Part shown: in pieces, positions 1 through 9,571 of the stretch
Position numbering within the stretch: position 1 is the stretch's first letter
Layout of the letters: each line of letters starts with the position of its first letter
Source of the DNA: Paenibacillus nanensis
Lineage (GTDB): Bacteria > Bacillota > Bacilli > Paenibacillales > Paenibacillaceae
NCBI RefSeq assembly: GCF_003583765.1
Contig: NZ_QXQA01000008.1
Span: forward strand, 62,001 to 126,000
Length of the DNA stretch: 64,000 nt
Direction: 5' to 3'
Made by a program: the position numbers and the translations under genes
Notes under the pieces: model-generated
Told to the model about the DNA's origin: nothing
Databases searched by the model: none
What the model saw: the letters and a program-made list of their open reading frames with translations, nothing else

Positions 1-1
1 A

Positions 2-3000
2 AAGGTGACGCAGGCGGGACATGGGACAACGGCATTCCAGGCAAATATCGATGAAGCAGGAACGGTCTATTATGTCGTTGTAACGCCAGGAAGTCCAACC
101 CCGACACCGGCGCAGGTGAAGGGAGGGCTGGACGGGCAAGGCCAATCGGCGCTGTTCCACGGCTCCAAGCCATTTCAAGCGAACCAGACCGACCAGTTCG
201 CATTAACAGGGCTTGGTGAAGAATCGATCTACGATCTATATGTGCTTGCTGAGGACGATGAACCGACGCCGAACGTGCAGCTTGCGGCAACGAAGCTTGA
301 AATTAGGCCGGTGGACGATGCTCCGCCCGTATTTGCTCCAACCTATCCGAAGGTGACGCAGGTGACAAAAAATTCGGCGAAGTTCTCTGCACAGATCGAT
401 GAAGCGGGCAAGGTGTATTACGTGATAGTCGCGCATGGCGATTACGCGCCATCCCGCACGCAGGTCAAAGGCGGATTGAATGCGTATGGGGAACCGGCTC
501 TCTTCTCCGGCGCCAAAGCTTTTGAGGCGAACACGGCGGATGAGTTCACGATCACAGGGCTGACCCCGGAGAAATATTATGATGTCTATGTCCTTGCAGA
601 GGACGACGAGGTGATTCCGAATGTGCAGCTTACGGCGACGAAGATCGGAATCATTCCGGTGGATGCAACGCCGCCGGTATTTGCTGCTACCTATCCCAAG
701 GTAACGCTCGTCACGGTCAACTCGGCCCAGTTCGCGGCGCAGATTGACGAAGCGGGGACGGTATATTACGTCGTTCTGCCTGAGGGCAGCTCTACTCCGA
801 CGCCGGAGCAGGTAAAGGCCGGCTTGGACTCGGATAGCGGGTCGGCGCTGTTCGCCGGCTCCAAAGCGTTCGGGGAAAATACTCCGGACACATTCACCAT
901 TACAGGACTGGCAGCCGAGACGCCTTATGACTTGTACGTTCTCGCAGAGGACGACGAACCGACGCCGAATGTGCAGCTGAGTGCAAGGAAGCTTATCATT
1001 ACGCCGTTAGACGTGACGCCGCCGGTGTTCGATCCGACCTATCCGAAGCTGACGCAAGTTACCGGTGAAGGGTCTCAGCTGGAGGCGGCGTTGGACGAGG
1101 CGGGCAAGGTGTATTATGTCGTTATACCGCATGGCGATTCGGCTCCGACGGCAGCTCAGGTGAAGGCGGGGCTAGACAGCAGCGGCGAGCTGGCAAACAA
1201 TCGAGGTTCCCGGGTTGTGCCGGCAGCAAATCTGGCAGTGACGCTGCAGGTTACAGGGCTGGCGTCAGAAACAAGCTACGATCTGTATGTCATCGCGGAG
1301 GATGACGAGCTTGTTCCGAACCTGCAGCTGGTGCCGGTCATGCTGACAATCGAAACGGCAGACGCTACGGCGCCGGTGCATGCGACCGATTATCCGAAGA
1401 TGGTATCGGTAAGCTACTACACGGCACAGTTCAGTGTTCAGGAGAATGAAGCGGGCACGGTATTCTACATGGTGCTGCCTCGCGGTGCAATCGCACCTAC
1501 ATCGGCGCAGGTGAAGGCGGGAGTGGACAGCCATCATTTGCCGGTTACGCTGCACGGATCGGACACGGTTGCGGCGGATACGGCTAAGACGATTGATTTG
1601 CGGAATCTTACGCCCAATACCCGCTATGATCTGTACATTGTGGCGCAGGATGATGCGGCAGTTCCGAATGTACAAGCGCATCCGGCCCAACTACAGTTTG
1701 AGACGCCGGCGTTCGTGATCAATGTTCCAGTAACGACTCCATCGCCGGAAACGGTCGAGGAGATTAATGTGGAAGTGCAGACCGGCCTTGTCGGGGAAGG
1801 TCCTATCGTGAATAAGACCCCGATCAAGCGGATTACAGAAGCCGCCGGAACAATTCGGGATGATGTGACGTTAACGACCGAGCGGGCGGCGGAAACAGTG
1901 AAAATATTGGCGAAGTCCGGCGATCACACGGCTCGTGTCTTGATTCCGGATGAGGCGGATAAGGTGTCGAAGGTAGACTTTACCGTGCCGAAGGAAGCGA
2001 CGAAGGAGCTCGTCGACGGCGGAATTAATCTTGAGGTGTATACGGAGAATGTAAGAATTATTGTACCTCAAGAATCGCTGGATACATTCCAGCTCGACGA
2101 TTTGTACTTCAAGCTTGTCCCATTGAAATCTACGGTGGAGCGCGAGGCCGTACAGGAGCGCGCGAGAGTCGAGGAGTCCGTGCAGGCTCTAGCTCAAGGA
2201 CAGGAAGTGACCGCAGTCGCTCGTCCAATGACGATCGAGACGAACATGCAGAGCCGTCAAGTGACGCTCATTCTGCCGCTGAGGGATGTTCAGCTGCCTG
2301 AAGATGCAGCCGAACGCAAAGCTTACCTTGAGCAGCTGGTCATTTATATTGAGCACAGCAACGGCTCGAAGGAAATTGTACAGGCGCCAAGGGTGGTTCA
2401 ATATGGCGCAAACGCCGAGCTGCTCGGACTTGAATTCGATGTGGATGGGTTCAGTACCTTCACCATTCTTCACGTCGACGACGAATCCGACGGGGCACAA
2501 CTGGCGCACAATCCTTATATTAAAGGCTTTAACGACCATACCTTCCGTCCGGACGCGTATGTGACGCGCGCCGAGATGGCGGCGATGCTTGCCCGCAACC
2601 TGGACGGAGAGTCTGTGCAGAGCGGACAAGCAAGCTTCGCGGATATTGAGGCGCGGCATTGGGCGTCCTCGTATATTGCGTCCGTCCATAAACACGGCAT
2701 CATGGAAGGCTATGCGAACGGCGCTTTCGGTCCAGAGGACGAGATGACCCGCGCGCAGATGGCGGCTATCGTTTATCGTTGGCTGCTCAAGTCGGGGACA
2801 ACGTTTGAAGCTGGAACGGTCAACTACCAAGATGTGCAGGTATCGCATTGGGCGAGGCAGGCAATCGCGGCGGTTGAGCAAACGGGGATCATGATCGGTT
2901 ATGCAGATGGCAGCTTCCGTCCTGAAGAGAAGCTTACAAGAGCTGAAGCCGTCAAGGTGCTGAACCGACTGTTCCGGAGAGGTCCGCTTCATGGCGTAAA

Positions 3001-3121
3001 CCGTGCTTCGTTCCCTGATGTCGAACCATCACACTGGGCATTCAAGGAGATTGAAGAGGCTGCGCAAGCCCATGAGTGGACGCGCGATGAAGCAGGAAAC
3101 GAAATACTGGTAACGCCATAA
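2..3121 (+). CDS. SLH-domain surface protein with tandem repeats (5' end outside window)
   Basis: The reading frame is open at the left edge, so the true start lies upstream; the GTG at 5 is an internal valine codon of a repeat. The visible part has five tandem modules of about 110-118 residues, each ending in a YDLYVLAEDDE-like motif and separated by PPVF-type linkers; the first is incomplete. A non-repeated module follows (about residues 575-835), containing PMTIETNMQSRQV and FSTFTILH. Three SLH motifs (FRPDAYVTRAEMA, FGPEDEMTRAQMA, FRPEEKLTRAEAV) close the protein. SLH domains bind pyruvylated secondary wall polymer, so the protein is expected to be displayed on the cell surface. The function of the repeats is unknown. 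The module before the SLH region is clearly homologous to the same region of the cohesin protein at 27862-30228. Confidence 0.9.
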   Translation, partial: KVTQAGHGTTAFQANIDEAGTVYYVVVTPGSPTPTPAQVKGGLDGQGQSALFHGSKPFQANQTDQFALTGLGEESIYDLYVLAEDDEPTPNVQLAATKLEIRPVDDAPPVFAPTYPKVTQVTKNSAKFSAQIDEAGKVYYVIVAHGDYAPSRTQVKGGLNAYGEPALFSGAKAFEANTADEFTITGLTPEKYYDVYVLAEDDEVIPNVQLTATKIGIIPVDATPPVFAATYPKVTLVTVNSAQFAAQIDEAGTVYYVVLPEGSSTPTPEQVKAGLDSDSGSALFAGSKAFGENTPDTFTITGLAAETPYDLYVLAEDDEPTPNVQLSARKLIITPLDVTPPVFDPTYPKLTQVTGEGSQLEAALDEAGKVYYVVIPHGDSAPTAAQVKAGLDSSGELANNRGSRVVPAANLAVTLQVTGLASETSYDLYVIAEDDELVPNLQLVPVMLTIETADATAPVHATDYPKMVSVSYYTAQFSVQENEAGTVFYMVLPRGAIAPTSAQVKAGVDSHHLPVTLHGSDTVAADTAKTIDLRNLTPNTRYDLYIVAQDDAAVPNVQAHPAQLQFETPAFVINVPVTTPSPETVEEINVEVQTGLVGEGPIVNKTPIKRITEAAGTIRDDVTLTTERAAETVKILAKSGDHTARVLIPDEADKVSKVDFTVPKEATKELVDGGINLEVYTENVRIIVPQESLDTFQLDDLYFKLVPLKSTVEREAVQERARVEESVQALAQGQEVTAVARPMTIETNMQSRQVTLILPLRDVQLPEDAAERKAYLEQLVIYIEHSNGSKEIVQAPRVVQYGANAELLGLEFDVDGFSTFTILHVDDESDGAQLAHNPYIKGFNDHTFRPDAYVTRAEMAAMLARNLDGESVQSGQASFADIEARHWASSYIASVHKHGIMEGYANGAFGPEDEMTRAQMAAIVYRWLLKSGTTFEAGTVNYQDVQVSHWARQAIAAVEQTGIMIGYADGSFRPEEKLTRAEAVKVLNRLFRRGPLHGVNRASFPDVEPSHWAFKEIEEAAQAHEWTRDEAGNEILVTP

Positions 3122-3133
3122 TTTGGTACCCTA

Positions 3134-3173
3134 AATACCCCGTAGGGAAGTCTCCCTATGGGGTATTTTTTTT
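3134..3173 (+). terminator. Rho-independent terminator
   Basis: A 13-bp stem (TACCCCGTAGGGA pairing TCCCTATGGGGTA, one G-U pair) with a 4-nt loop is followed by a run of T residues, 13 bp after the stop codon of the SLH protein gene. Confidence 0.92.
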
Positions 3174-3260
3174 GTTGCCGATCGAAATCTTGGCTTATCA
3201 GTCAGGGAGCTGGCAGGACTATTCAGCACTGCCTGAATTATAGTATGCATTCCAAGTCTC

Positions 3261-4937
3261 TTATTCGTAATCAGCCAACCCCAGGTAGTGAAGGGATATG
3301 ACATTCTCGTAGCCTATCGCCGCTCGAAGATTTTTTTTGTTGCTTACAGACAGACTTGCGTAAGCAGTCTGCGCCTCGTGGAAGCTTTGCAGACGAGTCT
3401 TGCCGCTCTCGACGGCCTCGTAGTACTTATAGACGAAGAAGAACGGGTTATCTCTCTTCAGAAGCTCCTTGTCCACCGCGACGTAGTCATGCCAGTCACC
3501 GTCTTCCTCTCCTTCAGGCGTGGGCACCGGAAGCCACAGGTAATTCACGGCGTCTCTGTTGTAGGTCGGAACGGTCAGGGCAACGGGGTTGATCATCTTC
3601 CCTTTCGCCATACCGTCGTGGATGATGCTATTAACGTCTAATCCCTTGGCAGCGCTCATGCCCCAGAAGAAGGCCGTGTAGTAATTGGCGTTCAGGCTGG
3701 CTGCGCTTTTGCGGTCGAGGAAGTAATCCTTTCCGCTCTTTTTCAGTGCGGCCCCTTCGGTGCCTCCATCGGCGCCCACTACGAGATCCATTACCCCGGA
3801 TTTATTCTCTTTCTCCAGGTTAACGGCGAGATGGTCATAGTAGATGCGGAGGTCGGTATTGCCGAAGTATCCGAATTCATCTTCCGCTTTCATTCGCTTC
3901 ATGAGATAAGCGATGTCGTCCTGACCGATATTATCTTGAATTTCGTAAGGCGCCGAGAGCGCGACGGTCGGGACGGCCTTGCCCTGGATCTGCTTGCGGT
4001 AGGAGTCATAGTTTTCGATGTACTTGGAGATTTCTCCTTTCGTCAGTGGAAGGCGTGAGACCGGCCATTCCGGAACGATGCTGATCGGAAGGTTCTCTTG
4101 TATGATTCCATAGACCGTGACGTCGTTTTTCAGATACTTGCTGTCGTTCTTGAAGGTGGAGTAGAAAAGATCGGTTACGTACTTCTCAACCTTGTTATGC
4201 TCGACGCCGTTCCACTCAAAATTACCCTCCGTAGGCTTCATCTTATGGACGTAGGAGAAGGAAGGGACGTCGCTCGCCGGTCCGAAAATCTGAATTCCAG
4301 CCACCTTACCCCCAAGCTTTTTTTGCTCGGCATTAAGAGCGTCGTACACTGCGGCCGCAGTCTTAAACTGCGCGGCGTCCAGCAGAACGTTGTGGGTTGA
4401 CCTGAACTTATTGGTAAACAGCTTAATTGAAGCCAAGTCTTGAGCCGTTACCTTCTGGCTGTTGTATACAAAGTAGTAGCGGCCTTCTGGCGCGGCGGCT
4501 CCCGTACTGATGATGACTTGCTGACGGCTATTGTCCCATGTCACGTCGGCTCCAAAGCTCTCCGCAACAAAACGGGCAGGCACGAAGGTTCTGCCTTCCA
4601 TTTTGGTTGCGGCCACATCTAGAGCGACGGTCTTACCACTGACCACAGCTGTGGTGTCATTTAGACGAAGGGTGACGGCAATGTCTTCTTTCTTCCCTCT
4701 GATGGTCTCGGTGGAGCCTTCCCATTCAACCTCTGCGCCCATGCTTTCAAAAATAGCGCGTAGCGGAACCATTACACGGCCATCTATTTTTTGAGGAGCA
4801 ACATCAAAGTAGATGGGGCGGCCGTCAATGGTTGCCGAAATTTCAATGTTTTTTCCATTGGCAGCCGCGATGCTACCGTATGGAAATAGAATAGCAGCTA
4901 GAAAAATTGAAAGTAAGGTACAGAAAAATTTTTTCAC
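3261..4937 (-). CDS. Secreted protein with copper-amine-oxidase N-terminal-like (stalk) domain
   Basis: The gene starts with GTG and has an AGGAGG site about 12 nt upstream. Residues 1-26 form a signal peptide (MKKFFCTLLSIFLAAILFPY). Residues about 30-145 are the duplicated stalk domain typical of Paenibacillus exported proteins: RVMVPLRAIFESMGAEVEW, then RTFVPARFVAESFGADVTW. The remaining 410 residues are a globular region I do not recognise. It contains VVGADGGTEGAA and a Trp/Tyr-rich YLWLPVPTPEGEEDGD stretch, and I see no catalytic motif I can name. There is no membrane anchor, LPXTG or SLH motif, so wall attachment, if any, would be through the stalk domain. The gene stands alone and is convergent with the preceding SLH gene. 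Confidence 0.85.
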   Translation of the reverse strand: MKKFFCTLLSIFLAAILFPYGSIAAANGKNIEISATIDGRPIYFDVAPQKIDGRVMVPLRAIFESMGAEVEWEGSTETIRGKKEDIAVTLRLNDTTAVVSGKTVALDVAATKMEGRTFVPARFVAESFGADVTWDNSRQQVIISTGAAAPEGRYYFVYNSQKVTAQDLASIKLFTNKFRSTHNVLLDAAQFKTAAAVYDALNAEQKKLGGKVAGIQIFGPASDVPSFSYVHKMKPTEGNFEWNGVEHNKVEKYVTDLFYSTFKNDSKYLKNDVTVYGIIQENLPISIVPEWPVSRLPLTKGEISKYIENYDSYRKQIQGKAVPTVALSAPYEIQDNIGQDDIAYLMKRMKAEDEFGYFGNTDLRIYYDHLAVNLEKENKSGVMDLVVGADGGTEGAALKKSGKDYFLDRKSAASLNANYYTAFFWGMSAAKGLDVNSIIHDGMAKGKMINPVALTVPTYNRDAVNYLWLPVPTPEGEEDGDWHDYVAVDKELLKRDNPFFFVYKYYEAVESGKTRLQSFHEAQTAYASLSVSNKKNLRAAIGYENVISLHYLGLADYE

Positions 4938-5150
4938 GATTGTTTTGGCCTCCTAAGGTGTGGTAACTGTATCCATTTATTCACAATTGTATATATCGGT
5001 CAATTGTAGGTTTTCTGTTACAAGCAAGCCCTCTTGCTTCCTATAACCGTACAGCCGAAACCAAAAGTGGGATGGGTGCGATTTTGCGGAACTTCTGGGG
5101 ACCCTCCTTTGTTGGTATGCTGATATCAAATCTAAGGAGGAGTGGTAAAC

Positions 5151-5804
5151 ATGACAATAAGCGTACTGGGAACAGGAAATATGGGGAAGGCATTGGTAAA
5201 GCAGTTAACGGCCTATACAGAAGGGCAAGTGCTGTGGGGCTCCCGTAACCCGGAGGAAGCGGCGGAGCTTGCAAAAAGTTTCGGGTTAGACCAGATTACG
5301 GTCGTTTCTTATGAGGATGCTTTGCAGGCGGATATGATCATTCCGGCCTTTCCCGCAGCGGCAATTATGGATTGGGCGCTGGTCCATCAAGGGCGGCTCC
5401 AGCATAAAATCATCGTGGATATATCGAATCCCTTCAACGATGATTTCAGCGGATTCACGACGGCATGGGGCGAGTCTTCCGCCGAGCGTCTTCAGTCCTT
5501 ATTGCCGGATTCGAAAGTAATAGGCGCTTTTAAAAATACGTTTTTCAAAGTGTTTGAAAACCCCGTATTCGAGGATAAGAGAAGCGATGTGCTCGTCACC
5601 GGAGATGATGAAGAAGCGGTACTCCGGTTTATCGAGCGATTCAGGCCTTTGCCTTTCCGTTTCATTCATGCGGGGAAGCTTGCCAACAACCGAACGATTG
5701 AACGATTTACGCTGTTGGAGCTGGAGCTTGCCGTAAGGTACGGCACCTACCCGTATATTTCCCTCCAACTGTTCGGACTCAAGGAAACCGTACCTGCAGG
5801 ATAA
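5151..5804 (+). CDS. NADPH-dependent F420 reductase-like (NAD(P)-binding) oxidoreductase
   Basis: The N-terminus MTISVLGTGNMGKALVKQL is a Rossmann-fold dinucleotide-binding motif (GxGxxG), followed by WGSRNPEEA, the NADP-phosphate-binding turn seen in the F420-dependent NADP reductase/NADP oxidoreductase family. A hydrophobic strand MIIPAFPAAAIMDW and VVDISNP-like IIVDISNPFND further match this family. The ATG at 5151 was preferred over the upstream GTG at 5142 because AAGGAGG (5134-5140) lies 10 nt before it and touches the GTG. The length (217 residues) is usual for the family. The partner gene is a convergent LysR regulator 20 bp downstream. The substrate is unknown, and Firmicutes members need not use F420. 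Confidence 0.82.
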   Translation: MTISVLGTGNMGKALVKQLTAYTEGQVLWGSRNPEEAAELAKSFGLDQITVVSYEDALQADMIIPAFPAAAIMDWALVHQGRLQHKIIVDISNPFNDDFSGFTTAWGESSAERLQSLLPDSKVIGAFKNTFFKVFENPVFEDKRSDVLVTGDDEEAVLRFIERFRPLPFRFIHAGKLANNRTIERFTLLELELAVRYGTYPYISLQLFGLKETVPAG

Positions 5805-5823
5805 GGGAATATAACAAACAAAC

Positions 5824-6672
5824 TTAACGAAGCATTCGGTGTATCTTCTGACCTTTCGCCCGGTTCATGCTTAGCACGGCGATCGTCCGCTCGGCCTCCG
5901 GATGATCTAGGGGAAGGCAGACTAATCGGTCTGATGCAAGTTGGGTTGTGTAAGGTTCAGGCAGCACGGTGAGCCCTGCGCCATTGTCCACGTAACCGAG
6001 GATCACTTCTTTGAAGTTAACCTCGGTTTTGATGTGCATGGGGCGGTTCATTGCCGAGAATAATTCCGTTAATTTAGCGCGGATGGTGCAGCCCTCCGCG
6101 TAGAGAACGAGAGGCTGGCTGCTTAATTCGGTCAGCGTAACGGCCGTCTTCTTCGCAAATGGATGGTCCTTCGGCATGACCACGAATAGGGGTTCTCGAA
6201 GCAGTTCCCCCATCCATATGGAGGGATGCATGGAGATTCGTTCAGCAACCAGGAGGTCGACTTCTCCGTTAAGGAGCATCCTATACAACTCTGCCGTGGA
6301 CTGCCGATACACCATGTCCACGTCCAGGCCGCGCTCCTCTAACTGATTTAACGACGCCAAGAGGTACTGCGAGGCGATATCCGGAACGGAACCAATTCGA
6401 ATCCGCTGCCATTCCTTATATGGCTCGAGAGACTTCGCTAATACAGCGATATGGTCAAGCAATACCTTTGAGCCTTCATACAAGACCTTGCCTGCCTCGG
6501 TTAACTCAACCCCCTGGGCGGAACGGACGAACAGCTGCACATCGAATTGCTGCTCCAGGCTTCTCAACTGTTTGCTGAGCGCGGTATGCGAGATATGCAA
6601 AGCCTCGCTAGCCTTTGCAATGCTTTTCGTCCGGGCTGTCTCCAAGAACCCTCTCAAAAATTCGGTATTCAC
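5824..6672 (-). CDS. LysR-family transcriptional regulator
   Basis: Residues 3-60 form the winged helix-turn-helix typical of LysR proteins (FLETARTKSIAKASEALHIS then HTALSKQLRSLEQQFDVQLF). Residues about 85-282 form the periplasmic-binding-protein-like effector domain. The length of 282 residues is slightly short at the C-terminus compared with the usual 290-310. The start is GTG, after a GGGGGAT-like site. LysR proteins usually regulate a divergent neighbour, but here the neighbour on the divergent side is only a gene remnant, and the oxidoreductase gene is convergent, so the target is not obvious. Confidence 0.9.
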   Translation of the reverse strand: MNTEFLRGFLETARTKSIAKASEALHISHTALSKQLRSLEQQFDVQLFVRSAQGVELTEAGKVLYEGSKVLLDHIAVLAKSLEPYKEWQRIRIGSVPDIASQYLLASLNQLEERGLDVDMVYRQSTAELYRMLLNGEVDLLVAERISMHPSIWMGELLREPLFVVMPKDHPFAKKTAVTLTELSSQPLVLYAEGCTIRAKLTELFSAMNRPMHIKTEVNFKEVILGYVDNGAGLTVLPEPYTTQLASDRLVCLPLDHPEAERTIAVLSMNRAKGQKIHRMLR

Positions 6673-6742
6673 GATCCATCCCCCTAGTATGGTGTTATAG
6701 GAATAATAACCTTATTTTCCCTGAGCTGTCTATTATGATAAG

Positions 6743-7123
6743 ATGGGCTGCCGGACCGTCGGCGTACGTGTTCATACCGCAGGAGCAATGGGCAATGGTG
6801 TCAACACGCTGTGGGTCGGGCTGGCGGTTCGTGAGGCTGGGGAAGTGCCGGATGGCATCGAAGCTTTGGGGGTTTGCGGAGGGCTTGGTGCGCGAGCCCG
6901 TGTGTATGGGGATGAAGCTCACATGCGGCGGGTATATGACGCGGTATTTGCCTGGCTCGAGCAGTCGCCTGACTACGAAACCGACCGGGGCCAAGGCGTT
7001 CTCGGCATGGAGACCGTCCCGCTTGAGCCGGTGAACGCTCTGACAATCCCTTATTCCGAGATCGACACCTTTCATTTCAAACATCTCATCGGAAAGAGGC
7101 CATCCCAACGGGGTGGCCTATAA
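6743..7123 (+). pseudogene. GyrI-like/AraC effector-binding domain protein, probably 5'-truncated
   Basis: The 126-residue frame resembles the small-molecule-binding GyrI-like domain found at the C-terminus of many AraC regulators and as stand-alone proteins: VYGDEAHMRRVYDAVFAWLE, then GMETVPLEPVNALTIPYSEI. The usual N-terminal HTH is absent. No convincing ribosome site precedes the ATG at 6743, and the frame is closed by a stop at 6722, only 50 bp from the divergent LysR start. It may be a decayed remnant or a small stand-alone protein. The opposite strand also has an open frame here (6695-7108), which looks like a shadow. Confidence 0.45.
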
Positions 7124-7148
7124 AGCATGTCTCACCTAAAAACTTCTC

Positions 7149-8675
7149 CTACTTCGGTTGTCCGCTTCTCTTTGCGGGCTTTTGAACCTCAAGCTCGCTT
7201 CGCAGACCTTTGAGCAGGGAGAAGGACATGACAATCATGATGACGGCAAAAGGGAGAGCGGCCGCGATCGAGGCTGTTTGCAGCACGTCAAGCCCTCCGG
7301 CCAAAAGCAATACCGCAGCAACGGCCGATTGGATAATGCCCCATGTCACCTTTATTTTATTGGATGGATTTAACGTCCCGCCTTCGCTCAGCATCCCCAA
7401 TACAAAGGTGGCCGTATCGGCAACCGTGACGTAATAAATCGCGACAACGGCGAACCCCAATAGGCTTAATAGAAAGCTTAACGGAAGATGGTCAAAGAAC
7501 GTAAAGATCGATAGCGATACATTTTCCGTAATGGACTTTGCGAGATCGTGGTTCCCGCTGTCGATGACAAGGGAGAGCGCGGACCCGCCGAACACGGACA
7601 TCCAGAGGCATGTTCCAATGGTAGGCACAATCAGGACGCCGATAATAAATTCACGGACGGTTCGTCCTTTCGACACGCGGGCAATAAACATGCCGACGAA
7701 TGGAGCCCAGGCAATCCACCACGCCCAATAAAATAAGGTCCAGGACGCGATCCATTCGCCTTCCCCGAAAGGCCTCAGCCTTAAGCTCATATGCAGGAAG
7801 TCGCTCAGGTAGATCCCCGTCGTATTAAAGAAAACTTTAATGACCGTCAACGTCGGACCCAAAAGCAAGACCATCGCCATAATAATGAACGATAAAATCA
7901 TCGCCGCATTGGACAAATACTGAATTCCTTTTTCCAGCCCCGTATTGATCGAGATGATAAAAAGAACGGTCGCTACCGCAATGACGATGAGCTGGACGAA
8001 TAAATAGTCGGGAATGCCGAAGATGTCATGCATCCCGGCCGTCACCTGCATGGCGCCAAGGCCTAAAGATGTCGCGATTCCAAATACGGTTGCGAATATC
8101 GATAACACATCGATTGTTTTCCCGATCGGTCCGTTAATGCGGTGGCCCAGTATCGGCTGGAACGACGAGCTGACGGCTGCGGGCAGCCTGCGGTTATATT
8201 GAAAGAAGGCTAGAGCTAAGCCGATGACCGCATAGATGGCCCATGGATCCAGCCCCCAGTGGAAAAACGTATATTTCATGGCCGTATTGGCCGCCTCAAT
8301 CGTGTAAGCTTCTCCCACGGGCGGGTTGGTATAATGGGTGACGGGTTCAGCTACACTCCAGTACACAATCCCGATTCCCATTCCGGCGCCGAACAGCATG
8401 GCGAGCCAAGACCCGGTTTTGAAATCGGGGGTATCCGTTTTTTTGCCCAGCCGTATATTCCCATACTTGGAGAACAGCAGGTAGATTGAGAAAATGACAA
8501 AAAATAAAGTGGCGCCAAGATAAACCCAGCCCAAATAATCAATCGAACCGTTATAGATCGTATTGGTGACTTCCGTAAGGTTTTCCGTAAAGAAGACGCC
8601 CCATAAAATGAAAAGGAGGGTGATCGCTAAAGAAATGGTGAAAACAATGTTTTCCTTTAGTTTTTTGATGAGCAT
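7149..8675 (-). CDS. BCCT-family betaine/choline/carnitine transporter
   Basis: This is a polytopic membrane protein of 508 residues with the hallmarks of BCCT secondary transporters: the glycine-rich stretch FGAGMGIGIVYWSVAEP in TM3 and the family signature SWTLFYWAWWIAWAPFVGMF. About 12 hydrophobic segments can be counted. Members take up glycine betaine or related quaternary amines with Na+ or H+, usually for osmoprotection. The start at 8675 (MLIKKLKEN) is chosen over the ATG at 8708 because TGGGGGT lies 6-7 nt upstream. The gene is the second of a probable two-gene unit with the hypothetical gene 37 bp upstream. Confidence 0.93.
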   Translation of the reverse strand: MLIKKLKENIVFTISLAITLLFILWGVFFTENLTEVTNTIYNGSIDYLGWVYLGATLFFVIFSIYLLFSKYGNIRLGKKTDTPDFKTGSWLAMLFGAGMGIGIVYWSVAEPVTHYTNPPVGEAYTIEAANTAMKYTFFHWGLDPWAIYAVIGLALAFFQYNRRLPAAVSSSFQPILGHRINGPIGKTIDVLSIFATVFGIATSLGLGAMQVTAGMHDIFGIPDYLFVQLIVIAVATVLFIISINTGLEKGIQYLSNAAMILSFIIMAMVLLLGPTLTVIKVFFNTTGIYLSDFLHMSLRLRPFGEGEWIASWTLFYWAWWIAWAPFVGMFIARVSKGRTVREFIIGVLIVPTIGTCLWMSVFGGSALSLVIDSGNHDLAKSITENVSLSIFTFFDHLPLSFLLSLLGFAVVAIYYVTVADTATFVLGMLSEGGTLNPSNKIKVTWGIIQSAVAAVLLLAGGLDVLQTASIAAALPFAVIMIVMSFSLLKGLRSELEVQKPAKRSGQPK

Positions 8676-8712
8676 AGGGACCCCCAAATAGAGTGGATTC
8701 GATTCCAATACA

Positions 8713-9387
8713 TCATTGGTCTAGAAGGTTATAGAGAAACTCCCACTTCTCGCCGTTCAGGAGCTCTTCACGCGGGACAACAAAGCCGCCTCCAAGGAAT
8801 ACGGTTTGATTCTGAATGGCCACGACCATCGATTCTAAGGAAGCATCATGATCCTTCTGTTTGTAGACGTCCCCAAGATTCGGCAATTGATCCTGCTCCG
8901 GATTGCCGGCATTTAAATTGGTGGCATTCGCGCCCGCCGCCTCTTCTTCATCAGGCTCAATGTTCTGATAATCAATGACGCGGCTGTCGGGGCTTCGGCC
9001 GGGAACCACCAGCATATATTCATGATGCTTGATTCCGTTCGAGTTTGTGGTGATAACGCCTTTGTGGTCGACCGTTTCAACAACTTCAATATCATTTAAC
9101 GAGTAATGGTCAAGGGAATCGGGTGTCGGATTGGTAATCAGAATCGTATCCCCTGCTTGAGCGGTCCGGTCCTTTCTAAGGGTGTAAGGCTTATGGTTAT
9201 AAACAAAGCTGTCGAGCTCTGTTGGTTTGTGTTTATCCACTTCCGCCGCAGTCGCCAAATGCTGCGTTAGATCGCTCAGCCGGATAAGATGAACGGATTT
9301 TTTGTACATCGGTTTTACGCCGTAAACCCTATGTAATTTGTTTTTGTAGTAAACAAATTGCCCTTTTCGCACTTGGTACAGTTTCAC
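8713..9387 (-). CDS. Hypothetical protein upstream of the BCCT transporter
   Basis: I do not recognise this family. The N-terminal part is beta-rich and basic (YQVRKGQFVYYKNKLHRVYG), followed by a second similar segment (FVYNHKPYTLRKDRTAQAGD), which suggests two small barrel-like units. The middle (about residues 145-180) is acidic and low in complexity (EPDEEEAAGANATNLNAGNP), probably a linker. There is no signal peptide or membrane segment, so it is likely cytoplasmic. The start is taken as GTG 9387, because GGGAGG (9395-9400) is well spaced for it and too close for the TTG at 9393. It is co-oriented with the transporter 37 bp downstream, so a role linked to osmotic adaptation is possible but unproven. 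Confidence 0.75.
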   Translation of the reverse strand: MKLYQVRKGQFVYYKNKLHRVYGVKPMYKKSVHLIRLSDLTQHLATAAEVDKHKPTELDSFVYNHKPYTLRKDRTAQAGDTILITNPTPDSLDHYSLNDIEVVETVDHKGVITTNSNGIKHHEYMLVVPGRSPDSRVIDYQNIEPDEEEAAGANATNLNAGNPEQDQLPNLGDVYKQKDHDASLESMVVAIQNQTVFLGGGFVVPREELLNGEKWEFLYNLLDQ

Positions 9388-9571
9388 CAACAAACCTCCC
9401 TTCCTGTATTGGTTTGTTAGTATGTCCTATTTTTGGATTATTATCGAATGCATGAAGAGATAGCCCTAAATTTCCGGGAATGCGGAGTGAATTTCCTGTA
9501 GGAATGCAATGGTGAAGGGGAATTCGGGTCAAATGAAGGCAGCGTCGGCCTGTCAAAAGGCTTTTTGAAGG

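Noticed and set aside
1265..2992. Long minus-strand open frames inside the SLH protein gene (141 and 267 residues)
   Set aside because: They have no ribosome site and are composition shadows of a strongly coding plus strand.
4985..5007. CAATTG-flanked inverted repeat upstream of the stalk-protein gene
   Set aside because: The half-sites are short and AT-rich, and could arise by chance.
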